The notes under the pieces: model-generated | What the model was told of the DNA's origin: nothing | What the model saw: the letters and a program-made list of their open reading frames with translations, nothing else | The model's database searches: none | DNA from: Thiohalophilus sp. | Lineage (GTDB): Bacteria > Pseudomonadota > Gammaproteobacteria > UBA6429 > Thiohalophilaceae | NCBI RefSeq assembly: GCF_034522235.1 | Contig: NZ_JAXHLN010000003.1 | Location: forward strand, 124,001 to 188,000 | Reading direction: 5' to 3' | DNA: 64,000 nucleotides | Translations under genes and position numbers: made by a program | Shown here: positions 54,717-63,890 of the stretch, piece after piece | How the letters are laid out: each line of letters begins with the position of its first letter | Position numbering within the stretch: position 1 is the stretch's first letter

Positions 54717-54743
54717 CAAGTATATGCATATATTATACATATA
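54717..54743 (-). promoter_or_regulatory. Putative BrnTA operator 2
   Basis: CAAGTATATGCATATATTA starts five bases after the brnT start codon, exactly as in the first module, and ATATGCATAT is palindromic. Sequence and position are conserved between two modules whose coding parts have diverged. Confidence 0.55.
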
Positions 54744-54837
54744 TCAAGGATATCCGTGATTTTTGCTTATTCATGAAAGAGTCGTGTCATTTTTTTAACT
54801 CTGCGTTCTCTGCGCCTTTGTACCCATACAACGGGCA

Positions 54838-57576
54838 TCAACGTCCCTGCGTTGGATCTTTTTTGCGCCGCAGCCAGAGTTTTTCCAGTTCGAGGATGGC
54901 GAACAGGCCGATGCCGATCAGGATGATCTCGACGCCGTGGATGAAATCGACCGGGCGGGTGTCGAAGAAGCGTTCCATGAACGGCGCGTAGGTGAAGATC
55001 AACTGCAACACGGCGACCACGGCCACGGCGATGATCGCGGCGCGGGAGTTGAACATGCGCTGCCAGGTCAGCGACGGGGTGCGTAAAAAGCGCACACTGA
55101 ACAGGTAGAAGACTTCCATCACCACCAGCGTATTCACCGCGTAGGTGCGGGCCTCTTCCAGGCTGGCGCCGTGGGTCGTCGCCCAGCCAAAGATGCCGAA
55201 CACGCCGGCGGCCATCAGGATCGACACCAGGGCGATGCGCCAGACCAGAAAGCGGGACAGCATCGCCTCGCCGGCATCGCGCGGCGGCCGGCGCATGGTA
55301 TCGGGTTCGGTGGCCTCGAACGCCAGCGCCATGGCCAGCGCCACCGAGCTGACCATGTTGACCCACAGGATCTGCACCGGCGAGATCGGCAGGGTAAAGC
55401 CGAACAGCACCGCGATCAGGATACTCATCGCCTCGCCGCCGTTGATCGGCAATAAAAACACGATGGCTTTTTTCAGGTTGTCGTAAACCGTGCGGCCCTG
55501 TTCCACCGCATGGGCGATGGAGGCAAAGTTGTCGTCGGCGATGACCATCTCCGAGGCATCCTTGGCCGCCTCGGTGCCCTTGTGACCCATGGCGATGCCG
55601 ACGTCGGCACGCTTGAGCGCCGGGGCGTCGTTGACCCCGTCGCCGGTCATGGCGACGATCGCGCCCTGCTCTTGTAAAAGCGTGACCAGGCGCAGTTTGT
55701 GTTCGGGACTGACCCGCGCGTAGACATCCACCTCGCCGACCCGCCGGGCCAGTTCGGTGTCATCCATGGTTTCCAGTTCCTGGCCGGTGATCACCTCGGC
55801 GCTGTTGTTGAGCTTGAGCTGCGCGGCGATCGCCCGCGCGGTGCCGCCATGATCGCCGGTGATCATCTTCACGCGGATACCGGCCTGCCGGCAATCGGCC
55901 ACGGCCTGGATGGCTTCCTCGCGCGGCGGATCGATCAGGCCGAACAGGCCAAGCAGGAGCAAATCCGATTCCACATCGTCGAAATCGACTTCGTGCGCGT
56001 GATCGGGCATCGCCTTGCAGGCCACCGCCAGCACCCGCTGGCCCTGATCGGCCAGCGCGTCGATCTGTGTCCGCCACTGCTTTTGATCCAGCGGCTGCTC
56101 CTCGCCGTCACCGACCTGCACCGCGCGGCAGCGGGCCAGTACCTGTTCCGGCGCGCCCTTGAGATAGACAAACGCCTCGCCCTCATGGCTGTGGTGCAGG
56201 GTGGCCATGAACTTGTGTTGTGAGTCGAAGGGGATCAGATCGTCGCGCGGATACTGTTTGCGCTCGGGATTCGCCTCCAGCCCGGCCTTGAGGGCAGCGG
56301 CGACCAGCGCGCCCTCCATGGGATCGCCATGCACCTGCCACTGCTCGTTTTTTTGTTCCAGGCTGGCGTCATTGCACAACAGCCCGGCGCGCAGCGCCTG
56401 CATCAACACCGGGTGCTGATCCGGTTCCACGGTCTGATCCTCGAGCACAAAGCTGCCGCGCGGGATATAGCCGTCGCCTTCCACCTGATAAACGCCGTCG
56501 GCGGTAACCAGGCTGCGCACCATCATCTCGTTGCGGGTCAGGGTGCCGGTCTTGTCGGAACAGATCACGCTGACCGAGCCCAGGGTTTCGACCACCGGCA
56601 GCCGCCGGATGATAGCGTGGCGCCCGGCCAGCCGCTGCACGCCGATGGCCAGGGTCACGGTCAGGATCGCGGGCAGCCCCTCGGGAATCGCGGCCACCGC
56701 CAGCCCGACCACGGTCATGAACATCTCGGTGGCCGTCATCGACCAGACAAGAATCCCGAACAGGAACATCAACGCGGCCACGCCCAGTACCGCGCCGGTC
56801 AGCCAGCGGGAGAAGATCGCCATCTGGCGCAACAACGGGGTGGTCAGGGTCTCGACCTGCGCGACCAGGTCGCTGATCCGGCCGATCTCGGTGTCGGCGC
56901 CGGTGGCGATGACCACGCCCGCGCCCTGGCCGTGGCTGACCAGGGTGCCGGAATAGGCCATGTCTCGCCGATCACCCAGTGGCGCGTCGGCGGCCACCGC
57001 CGGGATGACTTTATCCACGGCGACCGATTCGCCGGTCAATGCCGCTTCCTGGATTTGCAGGCCGCGCGCCTGAACCAGACGCAGATCCGCCGGCACCTTG
57101 TCGCCCGCCTGCAGCAGGACGATATCGCCGGGCACCAGCTCCTCGGCCGGCACGCTGAACTGGCGGCCATCGCGACGCACCATGGCGCGCGCCGAGAGCA
57201 TGTTACGGATCGCCGCCAGCGCGTCTTCGGCCTTGCCTTCCTGGACAAAGCCGATCACGGCATTGACCAGCACCACGCCGACAATCACCGCGGTATCCAC
57301 CCAGTGACCGAGCAGGGCGGTGATCACTGCCGCGCCCAGTAACACATAGATCAACAGGTTCTGGAACTGGGCCAGCAGGCGTTTGAGCGGACCACGCTGT
57401 TGCACCTCGCTTAAGCTGTTGGGCCCGTACTGCTCGCGTCGGCGGGTGACCTCGGCCTCGTCCAGCCCCTGTTCGACGGCGGCCCGCTGCTCTTCGAGCA
57501 CCGCCTCAACCGATAACGTATGCCATTGGGGTGTGGTGGAAGCGGTCTCGTTCTGTGCTGAACTGTTCATGCTCAC
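54838..57576 (-). CDS. P-type cation-transporting ATPase (P2-like)
   Basis: The 912-residue pump has TGES in the actuator domain (ALTGESVAVDK), phosphorylated Asp341 (CSDKTGTLT), and GDGVNDAPALKRADVG. Ten membrane helices are predicted. M4 has the P2 motif AAIPEGLPAI and M5 has NGGE, as in calcium pumps. But M6 reads WVNMVSSVALAM: the Ca2+-binding Thr-Asp pair of SERCA is Ser743-Ser744. The transported ion is thus uncertain. trmL precedes it by 12 bases on the same strand. Confidence 0.9.
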   Translation of the reverse strand: MSMNSSAQNETASTTPQWHTLSVEAVLEEQRAAVEQGLDEAEVTRRREQYGPNSLSEVQQRGPLKRLLAQFQNLLIYVLLGAAVITALLGHWVDTAVIVGVVLVNAVIGFVQEGKAEDALAAIRNMLSARAMVRRDGRQFSVPAEELVPGDIVLLQAGDKVPADLRLVQARGLQIQEAALTGESVAVDKVIPAVAADAPLGDRRDMAYSGTLVSHGQGAGVVIATGADTEIGRISDLVAQVETLTTPLLRQMAIFSRWLTGAVLGVAALMFLFGILVWSMTATEMFMTVVGLAVAAIPEGLPAILTVTLAIGVQRLAGRHAIIRRLPVVETLGSVSVICSDKTGTLTRNEMMVRSLVTADGVYQVEGDGYIPRGSFVLEDQTVEPDQHPVLMQALRAGLLCNDASLEQKNEQWQVHGDPMEGALVAAALKAGLEANPERKQYPRDDLIPFDSQHKFMATLHHSHEGEAFVYLKGAPEQVLARCRAVQVGDGEEQPLDQKQWRTQIDALADQGQRVLAVACKAMPDHAHEVDFDDVESDLLLLGLFGLIDPPREEAIQAVADCRQAGIRVKMITGDHGGTARAIAAQLKLNNSAEVITGQELETMDDTELARRVGEVDVYARVSPEHKLRLVTLLQEQGAIVAMTGDGVNDAPALKRADVGIAMGHKGTEAAKDASEMVIADDNFASIAHAVEQGRTVYDNLKKAIVFLLPINGGEAMSILIAVLFGFTLPISPVQILWVNMVSSVALAMALAFEATEPDTMRRPPRDAGEAMLSRFLVWRIALVSILMAAGVFGIFGWATTHGASLEEARTYAVNTLVVMEVFYLFSVRFLRTPSLTWQRMFNSRAAIIAVAVVAVLQLIFTYAPFMERFFDTRPVDFIHGVEIILIGIGLFAILELEKLWLRRKKDPTQGR

Positions 57577-57588
57577 TCCATGCGTTGT

Positions 57589-58053
57589 TTATTCCGCCCC
57601 GGCAAACCCTTGCTGGCGCCAGGCTTCGTACACCACCACCGATACGGCATTGGCCAGATTCAGACTGCGGTTGGTCGGTTGCATGGGCAGGCGCAACACG
57701 AAATCCTCACCCAGCCCCTCGCGCAACTCCTGCGGCAGGCCGCGGGTTTCGGGACCAAAGATGAACGCATCCCCCGGTTGATAGACCACGTCGAACACGT
57801 TGCGTTTCCCTTTGGTCGACAGCCCGAACAGGCGTTTGGGCTGCACGCCTAATAAAAAGGAATCAAAACTGGTGTGCTGCCGGACTTCGGCGTATTCGTG
57901 GTAGTCCAGCCCGGCGCGTTTGAGGCGCACGTCATCCAGCTCGAAACCCAGCGGCTCGATCAAATGCAGCTGCGCGCCGGTATTGGCGCACAGGCGGATG
58001 ATGTTGCCGGTGTTGGGCGGGATTTCGGGCTGGTATAAAACGACGTGGAACAT
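57589..58053 (-). CDS. trmL: tRNA (cytidine34/uridine34-2'-O)-methyltransferase
   Basis: The 154-residue SPOUT-family enzyme methylates the wobble ribose of tRNA-Leu. Family marks are FHVVLYQPEIPPNTGNIIRL, CANTGAQLHLIEPLGFELDD and the knot region FGPETRGLP and LRLPMQPTNRSLNLANAVSVVVYEA. The length is normal (about 155). It is probably cotranscribed with the ATPase gene downstream. Confidence 0.95.
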   Translation of the reverse strand: MFHVVLYQPEIPPNTGNIIRLCANTGAQLHLIEPLGFELDDVRLKRAGLDYHEYAEVRQHTSFDSFLLGVQPKRLFGLSTKGKRNVFDVVYQPGDAFIFGPETRGLPQELREGLGEDFVLRLPMQPTNRSLNLANAVSVVVYEAWRQQGFAGAE

Positions 58054-58486
58054 GGCATTCGGCTCTGGGCATCTGTACTGGTCATCATACCGTAATGGCT
58101 CATTGTTCTGATCGGATAGTTGCCGGACACCGTTGCACTATGTCCGGCCTACCTCTGTCCCCGAGGTAGGCCCGATATAGCGGAGCGGTATCGGGCGTTT
58201 TTCAGGCATAGCAACGTAGCTTACGTTGGCGACAGCCTGCGTGACGCAACCTCGTATCAAGCTTGAACCCATATCTGGGGTGCCAGGTAGCGCTACGCGC
58301 AACCTGGCCTACGACTCCAGCACAACCACCTCGTTACTCGTCACTCGACCCTCGTACCTCCTCGCTGGCCCAATTGAGTGCATACCCTGGAAAGGGTCGC
58401 CGGCTCGCCGGAATTCGTTTCTTTCCTGGCTCTTCCCGGCGAGGCTGACTTGTTCCAGCGACGTAATACGGGTATCTTGCCTCGCC
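58054..58486. repeat. Intergenic region with dispersed repeats
   Basis: About 433 bases with no convincing gene. CCGGCCTACCTCTGTCCCCG and AGGTAGGCCCGATATAGCGG flank an inverted GTAGG/CCTAC pair near 58150-58180. CTCGTTACTCGTCACTCGAC (58331-58350) belongs to the ACTCGT repeats also seen at 23.3 kb. The following gene can be extended in frame through this region, but the repeats show that the extension is not coding. Confidence 0.55.
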
Positions 58487-59449
58487 ATGAACACTGACGA
58501 CGCCGAGCTGCTGCGCACCGATTTTTGCGGGATGGATTTCCAGACGCCGCTGGTGTTGCTGTCGGGGTGCGTCGGGTTTGGCGAGGAATACACCCGGGTA
58601 GTCGGCTACTCCAATCGGGATGTGGGCGCGGTGTGCCTGAAGGGCACGACGCTGGAACCGCGCCTGGGCAATCCACCACATCGGATTTTTGAGACGCCGA
58701 TGGGGATGCTCAATGCCATCGGGCTGCAGAACCCCGGTTCGCGGCATGTGGTCGACAACATCCTGCCGGAACTGGATTTTTCCGAGACCCGGTTTATCGC
58801 CAACCTCTCCGGCTCCACGCTGGAAGAGTATGTCGAGGTGGCACGGATCTTCGATGACTCGCCCATCGATGCGATGGAGATCAATATCTCCTGCCCGAAC
58901 GTGAAAGAGGGCGGCGTCACCTTCGGCAACGACCCCGAGATGTCCGCCCGCGTGGTGGCGGCGTGTCGGAAGGTGACCGACAAGCCGCTGATCACCAAGC
59001 TCTCGCCCAACCAGACCGACATCGCCGAAAACGCCCGGCGTTGCATCGAGGCGGGGACCGACGGCTTTGCGGTGATCAATACGCTGATGGGCATGGCCGT
59101 CGATATCGAATCGCGCAGCCCCGTCATCGGCAACAACCAGGGCGGCCTCTCCGGCCCGGCGATCAAGCCCATCGCCCTGCTCAAGGTGCACCAGGTCTAC
59201 CAGGTGGCGCGCGAGCACGGTATTCCGATCATCGGCCAGGGCGGGGTCAATTCGGCCGAGGACGCCATCGAGTTTCTGATCGCCGGGGCCTCGGCGGTAG
59301 GGGTCGGCACCGCGCTGTTTTACGATCCGCTGATCTGCGCCAAAATCAACGCCGGTATCGTGGACTACCTGAACCGGCACCAATTGAGCAACGTGGCGCA
59401 GTTGACCGGCAGCCTGCGGTTGAACGATAGTAGCGGCTCCTGCTGCTAA
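58487..59449 (+). CDS. Class 1 dihydroorotate dehydrogenase-like protein
   Basis: The 320-residue FMN protein has the class 1 DHOD pattern: KGTTLEPRLGNPPHRIFET, GLQNPG, NISCPNVKEGG with the class 1 cysteine loop, LITKLSPNQTDI and GGLSGPAIKPIALL. It ends IGQGGVNSAEDAIEFLIAGA. Class 1B enzymes usually need a PyrK partner, which is not adjacent. The last residues CC are unusual. The start ATG at 58487 gives MNTDDAELLRTDFCG. Confidence 0.87.
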   Translation: MNTDDAELLRTDFCGMDFQTPLVLLSGCVGFGEEYTRVVGYSNRDVGAVCLKGTTLEPRLGNPPHRIFETPMGMLNAIGLQNPGSRHVVDNILPELDFSETRFIANLSGSTLEEYVEVARIFDDSPIDAMEINISCPNVKEGGVTFGNDPEMSARVVAACRKVTDKPLITKLSPNQTDIAENARRCIEAGTDGFAVINTLMGMAVDIESRSPVIGNNQGGLSGPAIKPIALLKVHQVYQVAREHGIPIIGQGGVNSAEDAIEFLIAGASAVGVGTALFYDPLICAKINAGIVDYLNRHQLSNVAQLTGSLRLNDSSGSCC

Positions 59450-59553
59450 AAGCACCAATCCGCCATAAAAGCGATAAAGCTGACTGCCTGGCGGCCGATA
59501 ACGATAACAACGCTCAGGCGACGGCCTGACCCATAACCAATCGAATACCCATT

Positions 59554-61350
59554 ATGGCCACGACCGCTCCACGCAAGAAGCTCCGCCTCGGCGATCTGCT
59601 GGTGGAAAACAACGTCATCAGCGAAGACCAGCTGATGACGGCGCTCGCCGATCAGAAAAAGACCGGCCAGAAGCTGGGCCGCACCCTGATCCAGAAAAAA
59701 CTGGTTACCGAGCAGCAACTGATGGAGCTGCTCTCCACCCAGCTGGGCCTGCCGTTTATCAACCTGAAACAGTACAACTACGACCCGGAGACGGTGCGCC
59801 TCATCCCCGAGACCCTGGCGCGCCGTTACCGGGTCATCGCCCTCAAGGAGACTGCCGATGGCAGTCTGCTGGTCGGCATGGCCGATCCGACCGATATCTT
59901 CGCCTACGACGAACTGGCCAAGGTGCTCAAGCGCAACATCGAGCAGGCGGTAGTCCGCGAAACCGACCTGCTGGCGGCGATTGACACGGTTTACCGGCGC
60001 ACCGCCGACATCAGCAATCTGGCCGAAGAACTCGATGACCAGCTGGATGAGACCGACATCGATCTCAACCAGCTGGCACAAAACGAGGATGTCACCAACG
60101 CACCGGTCGTCCGCCTGCTGCAGACCCTGTTCGAGGACGCGGTGCAGATCGGGGCCTCGGATATTCATATCGAACCGGATGAGAGCGTGCTGCGCATTCG
60201 CCAGCGCGTCGACGGGGTGCTCCAGGAGCAGGTGATGAGCGAGAAGCGCATCGCCAGTGCGCTGGTCTCGCGCCTCAAGCTGATGGGCGGGCTGAACATC
60301 TCCGAGCGGCGCATACCCCAGGACGGGCGCTTCAACATCCGCGTGCGCGACAAAAGCATCGATGTGCGTCTGTCGACCATGCCGGTCCAGTACGGCGAGT
60401 CGGTGGTCATGCGTCTGCTGGATCAGTCGGGGAGCATGCTGCAGCTGGAACAGCTGGGGATGACCGAGGACATTCTGCACCACTTTCGCAAGCAGATTCA
60501 TCGCCCCTACGGCATGGTGCTGGTCACCGGCCCCACCGGCAGCGGGAAGACCACCACGCTGTATGCCGCGCTGTCGGAGTTGAACGACGCGTCAAAGAAG
60601 ATCATCACCGTCGAGGACCCGGTGGAATACCGCCTGCCGCGCATCAACCAGGTGCAGGTCAACACGCGCATCGATCTGACCTTCGCCCGGGTGCTGCGCG
60701 CCGCATTGCGCCAGGACCCGGACATCGTGCTGGTCGGTGAAATGCGCGATCAGGAAACCGCCCAGATCGGTCTGCGCGCCTCCATTACCGGCCATCTGGT
60801 GCTCTCCACGTTGCATACCAACGATGCTATTTCGAGCGTCAGCCGCCTGCTGGACATGGGCGCCGAGGGCTATCTGCTGGCCGGGGCGTTGCGCGCCGTG
60901 GTCGCCCAGCGCCTGGTGCGTCGCGTCTGCGACAGTTGCAAAACCCCCTATCAACCCGAGCCCCATGAACTGGCCTGGCTGTACAGCACCCTGGGCGAAG
61001 AGCTCGATGACCAGCGCTTCTTCCAGGGCAAGGGGTGTCCCCATTGCAACAACACCGGCTATAACGGCCGGATCGGGGTATTCGAATACCTGGAGATCGA
61101 CGACGATCTGGCCAACGCCCTGCGCCGTGAAGATTCAGAGGCGTTCACCCGCCAGGCGAAACGCAGCGACACTTTCCGCCCGTTCGCCCGCCATGCGCTC
61201 GATTACGCCCTGCAGGGGATCACCTCACTGGAAGAGGTGGTGCGGGTCACCGGGACCGTGGACGAAATAGAGCAGCCCCTGCCGCCGATCCCGGCGGCGG
61301 GCGAAGCCGACGACAGCGACGACACCTCGTCATCCCATGCCCCGGTTTGA
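59554..61350 (+). CDS. mshE: MSHA-type pilus assembly ATPase
   Basis: The 598-residue ATPase of the GspE/PilB family powers pilus extension. The N-terminal MshEN domain (LRLGDLLVENNVISEDQLM and a second copy with GRTLIQKKLVTEQQLMELL) binds c-di-GMP in known members. Walker A GPTGSGKTT starts at residue 326, and ASDIHIEP and the zinc motif CDSC-CPHC follow. It overlaps mshG by 14 bases. Diguanylate cyclases occur at 22.4 and 35.9 kb. Confidence 0.93.
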   Translation: MATTAPRKKLRLGDLLVENNVISEDQLMTALADQKKTGQKLGRTLIQKKLVTEQQLMELLSTQLGLPFINLKQYNYDPETVRLIPETLARRYRVIALKETADGSLLVGMADPTDIFAYDELAKVLKRNIEQAVVRETDLLAAIDTVYRRTADISNLAEELDDQLDETDIDLNQLAQNEDVTNAPVVRLLQTLFEDAVQIGASDIHIEPDESVLRIRQRVDGVLQEQVMSEKRIASALVSRLKLMGGLNISERRIPQDGRFNIRVRDKSIDVRLSTMPVQYGESVVMRLLDQSGSMLQLEQLGMTEDILHHFRKQIHRPYGMVLVTGPTGSGKTTTLYAALSELNDASKKIITVEDPVEYRLPRINQVQVNTRIDLTFARVLRAALRQDPDIVLVGEMRDQETAQIGLRASITGHLVLSTLHTNDAISSVSRLLDMGAEGYLLAGALRAVVAQRLVRRVCDSCKTPYQPEPHELAWLYSTLGEELDDQRFFQGKGCPHCNNTGYNGRIGVFEYLEIDDDLANALRREDSEAFTRQAKRSDTFRPFARHALDYALQGITSLEEVVRVTGTVDEIEQPLPPIPAAGEADDSDDTSSSHAPV

Positions 61351-62563
61351 CTATAAAGGCCGCGATCAACGCGGCAACGCGATCACCGGTTACCTCGAGG
61401 CCGGCTCGACCGACAGCGTCGCCAACCAGCTGCTGAACAGCGGCGTCACACCCATCGAGATCACCGAGAACCGGCCGCGTCCGTCGCTGGCGGATCGCTA
61501 TCGCAAGTGGCGCGCCCGCCGCCGGCCGAAACTGGACGACATGATCCTGTTCGCCCGCCAGCTCTATACCCTGATGCGCTCCGGGGTGCCGATCATCCGC
61601 GCGCTCAACGGTCTGGCCGACAATATCGACAACCCCTATCTGCAGGACGTGATCCGCGAGCTGGTCGCGGGACTGGAGTCGGGACTGGATCTCTCCAGTG
61701 CCATGGCCCGCCATCCGCAGGTCTTTTCCGATCTGTTCATCAGCATGGTCCGGGTGGGAGAGCACAGCGGTAACCTCGACGCGGCTTTGCTGCAGTTGTC
61801 CGAATACCTGGAGCGGGAGAAGGAGACCCGGGACCAGATCAAAACCGCCATGCGCTATCCAACCTTTGTGGTGGTCGCCATCGTCATTGCCATCGGGGTG
61901 ATCAACTTTTTTGTCATCCCCACCTTCGCCGGAATATTTGCCAAGTTCGACGCCGAGCTGCCGTGGCAGACCCGCCTGCTGGTGGGCATGTCCAACTTCA
62001 TGGTGGAATACTGGTATGTCCTGGCGGCGGGGTTCATTGCCGGCATACTGGCTGTGCGCGGCTGGCTCAAAACGCAAAAGGGGCGACTCATCTGGGATCG
62101 TTACAAGCTGAAACTGCCGGCGGTGGGGATCATTTTGCACCAGGCACTGTTACAGCGCTTCGCCACCGCCTTTGCCGTGACCCAGCGCGCCGGCGTCCCG
62201 CTGATTCAGGGTCTGACGGTCGTGGCCAATGCGGTGGACAACGCCTATGTGGAACAACACATTAACGGCATGCGCACCGGCGTCGAACAGGGCGAATCAC
62301 TGACCCGCACCGCCACCCAGAGCGGCATGTTCACCCCGTTGATCCTGCAAATGATCGCCGTCGGCGAAGAGACCGGGGCGGTGGACGAGATGCTGGATAA
62401 TATCGCTGTCTTCTACGGCCGCGAGGTCGATTACCGGCTCAAATACCTCAGCAGCGCGCTGGAACCGATCCTGATTGTGGTTCTCGGTGCGATGGTCTTC
62501 ATCCTGGCGCTGGGCGTGTTCCTGCCCATGTGGGATCTCATGGCTGTGGCGAGAGGAGGTTAA
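61337..62563 (+). CDS. mshG: MSHA-type pilus inner membrane platform protein
   Basis: The 408-residue protein has two GspF/PilC domains, each beginning with a cytoplasmic helix bundle (FARQLYTLMRSGVPIIRALN; FATAFAVTQRAGVPLIQGLT). Three membrane helices are present (near residues 170-190, 220-240 and 375-400). It is the platform that MshE acts on. Its stop TAATG overlaps the next start. Confidence 0.93.
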   Translation: MPRFDYKGRDQRGNAITGYLEAGSTDSVANQLLNSGVTPIEITENRPRPSLADRYRKWRARRRPKLDDMILFARQLYTLMRSGVPIIRALNGLADNIDNPYLQDVIRELVAGLESGLDLSSAMARHPQVFSDLFISMVRVGEHSGNLDAALLQLSEYLEREKETRDQIKTAMRYPTFVVVAIVIAIGVINFFVIPTFAGIFAKFDAELPWQTRLLVGMSNFMVEYWYVLAAGFIAGILAVRGWLKTQKGRLIWDRYKLKLPAVGIILHQALLQRFATAFAVTQRAGVPLIQGLTVVANAVDNAYVEQHINGMRTGVEQGESLTRTATQSGMFTPLILQMIAVGEETGAVDEMLDNIAVFYGREVDYRLKYLSSALEPILIVVLGAMVFILALGVFLPMWDLMAVARGG

Positions 62564-63111
62564 TGAACTTGCCGGTACGATGTCGATTCCAACAACAGGG
62601 CTTTACCCTCCTGGAACTGGTTCTGGTCATTCTGATCATTTCCATTATGGGTCTGATTGCCATCGATCGATTGCTCAACTATCGTATTGATGCCGAACGT
62701 GCCATGATTCAAACCGTCATTGGCAATATTCGCAGCGGACTGGGGATGGAGATCGCCCAGCGGGTGGCCAGGGACCGGATAGGCACTATCAACAACCTGG
62801 AAAACGCCAACCCGATAGAACTGCTGGCGCAGCCGCCGAGCAACTACATTGGCGAGATCGACAACGAATCGCAGGTGAGCCGGGACGGGGTCTGGTATTT
62901 TGATACCGCCGAGTCGGCGCTGGTTTACCGGGTTCGCTTTGGCGATTACTTTAAAACCCGGTTGTCCGGCGCGCCCCGGGTGCGGCACCGGATCAAGCTG
63001 GTTTACACCGACAACAACCGGAATAATCGCTTTGATCCCGGCATCGATCATGTGAGCGGCCTGGATCTGGTACCGCTGGAAGACTACGAATGGGAATTTC
63101 CAAATGAATAA
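62563..63111 (+). CDS. Type IV prepilin-like protein
   Basis: The 182-residue protein has a class III leader cut after Gly13 (QQG-FTLLELVLVILIISIMG) with Glu at mature position 5. The C-terminal domain is about 150 residues. By position after mshG it may be a minor pilin such as MshB, but the sequence gives no clear subunit assignment. It overlaps mshG by one base and the next gene by eight. Confidence 0.8.
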   Translation: MNLPVRCRFQQQGFTLLELVLVILIISIMGLIAIDRLLNYRIDAERAMIQTVIGNIRSGLGMEIAQRVARDRIGTINNLENANPIELLAQPPSNYIGEIDNESQVSRDGVWYFDTAESALVYRVRFGDYFKTRLSGAPRVRHRIKLVYTDNNRNNRFDPGIDHVSGLDLVPLEDYEWEFPNE

Positions 63112-63709
63112 CAATACCGCACTCGCTTCCGTCCTGCTGGAAAGTACCCTGCTGATCATCAGCGTTCTGCTGGTCCTGGTGGCGCTTTACGGACTCCTGC
63201 TGTTGATCAAGCCCGACATTGGATTGCGCCTCAATCAGTCGCTCAGCCGGCGGCTTTCGACCCCCCGATTCAGCCTCCTGTTCCTCGACAAACAGTTCCA
63301 TGTTGAACGCTATTTTTACCATCACGCCAAGCTCTATGGCCTGTTGCTGGTGGTCGGGGCCGGCTATTTGCTCTACCGGCTGTTTTTCGATTTTCCGCTG
63401 GAAGGCTATGCCAGTGTCCTGCCCGGCATACTGCCGACCGATATCTGGGCCTGGCTGCTCGATGCGCTGCAGATCTTCCTGGTGGTGATGGCGATTTTCA
63501 CCCTCTATATCGGGCTGGTGGTGTTGATCCGCCCCAGCAACATTAAAAATCTCGAGCGCCATGCCAATCGCTGGATCGCCACCCGCCAGAAACTGGCCGG
63601 CATGGGCGGCGACGCCCCGGCCCTGGACAGCGCCGCGCAACGGGCCCCCCGGCTGTTCGGCGGCGTGGTGTTTCTGGCGGCAATAGCCGTAATATTTATG
63701 TTATTATAA
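63104..63709 (+). CDS. Membrane protein with internal duplication
   Basis: The 201-residue protein has about five membrane helices. Two similar halves are visible: YGLLLLIKPDIGLRLNQSLS near residues 29-48 and YIGLVVLIRPSNIKNLERHA near 132-151, each a helix ending in a basic amphipathic stretch. No family is recognised. It sits between two pilin-like genes, where other species carry mshF. Confidence 0.7.
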   Translation: MNNNTALASVLLESTLLIISVLLVLVALYGLLLLIKPDIGLRLNQSLSRRLSTPRFSLLFLDKQFHVERYFYHHAKLYGLLLVVGAGYLLYRLFFDFPLEGYASVLPGILPTDIWAWLLDALQIFLVVMAIFTLYIGLVVLIRPSNIKNLERHANRWIATRQKLAGMGGDAPALDSAAQRAPRLFGGVVFLAAIAVIFMLL

Positions 63710-63890
63710 ATGGTTAAACTTTGCCCCTTTTTGCCGATACAATCAGCATGGGCCTGTAATCCGGTAAAATCTTGCTAGATTACTTGATAAATTTACGATA
63801 AATTATTGAATATTCATGTTTCTGCTGCGGCAGAAGGGTCTGTTACCCGGCAACCGCGGTTGCCACACCATCTACTCACTGGAGCTCATT
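63710..63890 (+). other. Pilin upstream region
   Basis: The 181 bases hold the sigma28-like promoter (63715-63740) and, after it, an AT-rich stretch TTACTTGATAAATTTACGAT (63781-63800) that may contain a sigma70 or other promoter. GGAGCTC lies just before the pilin ATG. No reading frame is seen. Confidence 0.5.
63715..63740 (+). promoter_or_regulatory. Candidate sigma28 (FliA) promoter of the pilin gene
   Basis: TAAACTTT (63715-63722), 10 bases, GCCGATAC (63733-63740), the same spacing and the same -10 (GCCGATAC) as at 6228-6253. Only two of 16 bases differ from the FliA consensus. It lies about 150 bases upstream of the pilin start at 63891 with no gene between. Confidence 0.6.

Noticed and set aside
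56329..57342. 337-codon frame antisense to the P-type ATPase gene
   Set aside because: The Gln/His/Arg-rich composition is typical of antisense to GC-rich genes; the ATPase frame has all motifs.
58226..58486. N-terminal extension of the dihydroorotate dehydrogenase-like gene
   Set aside because: The extension is read from dispersed repeats and does not match the family; the ATG at 58487 gives the normal start.
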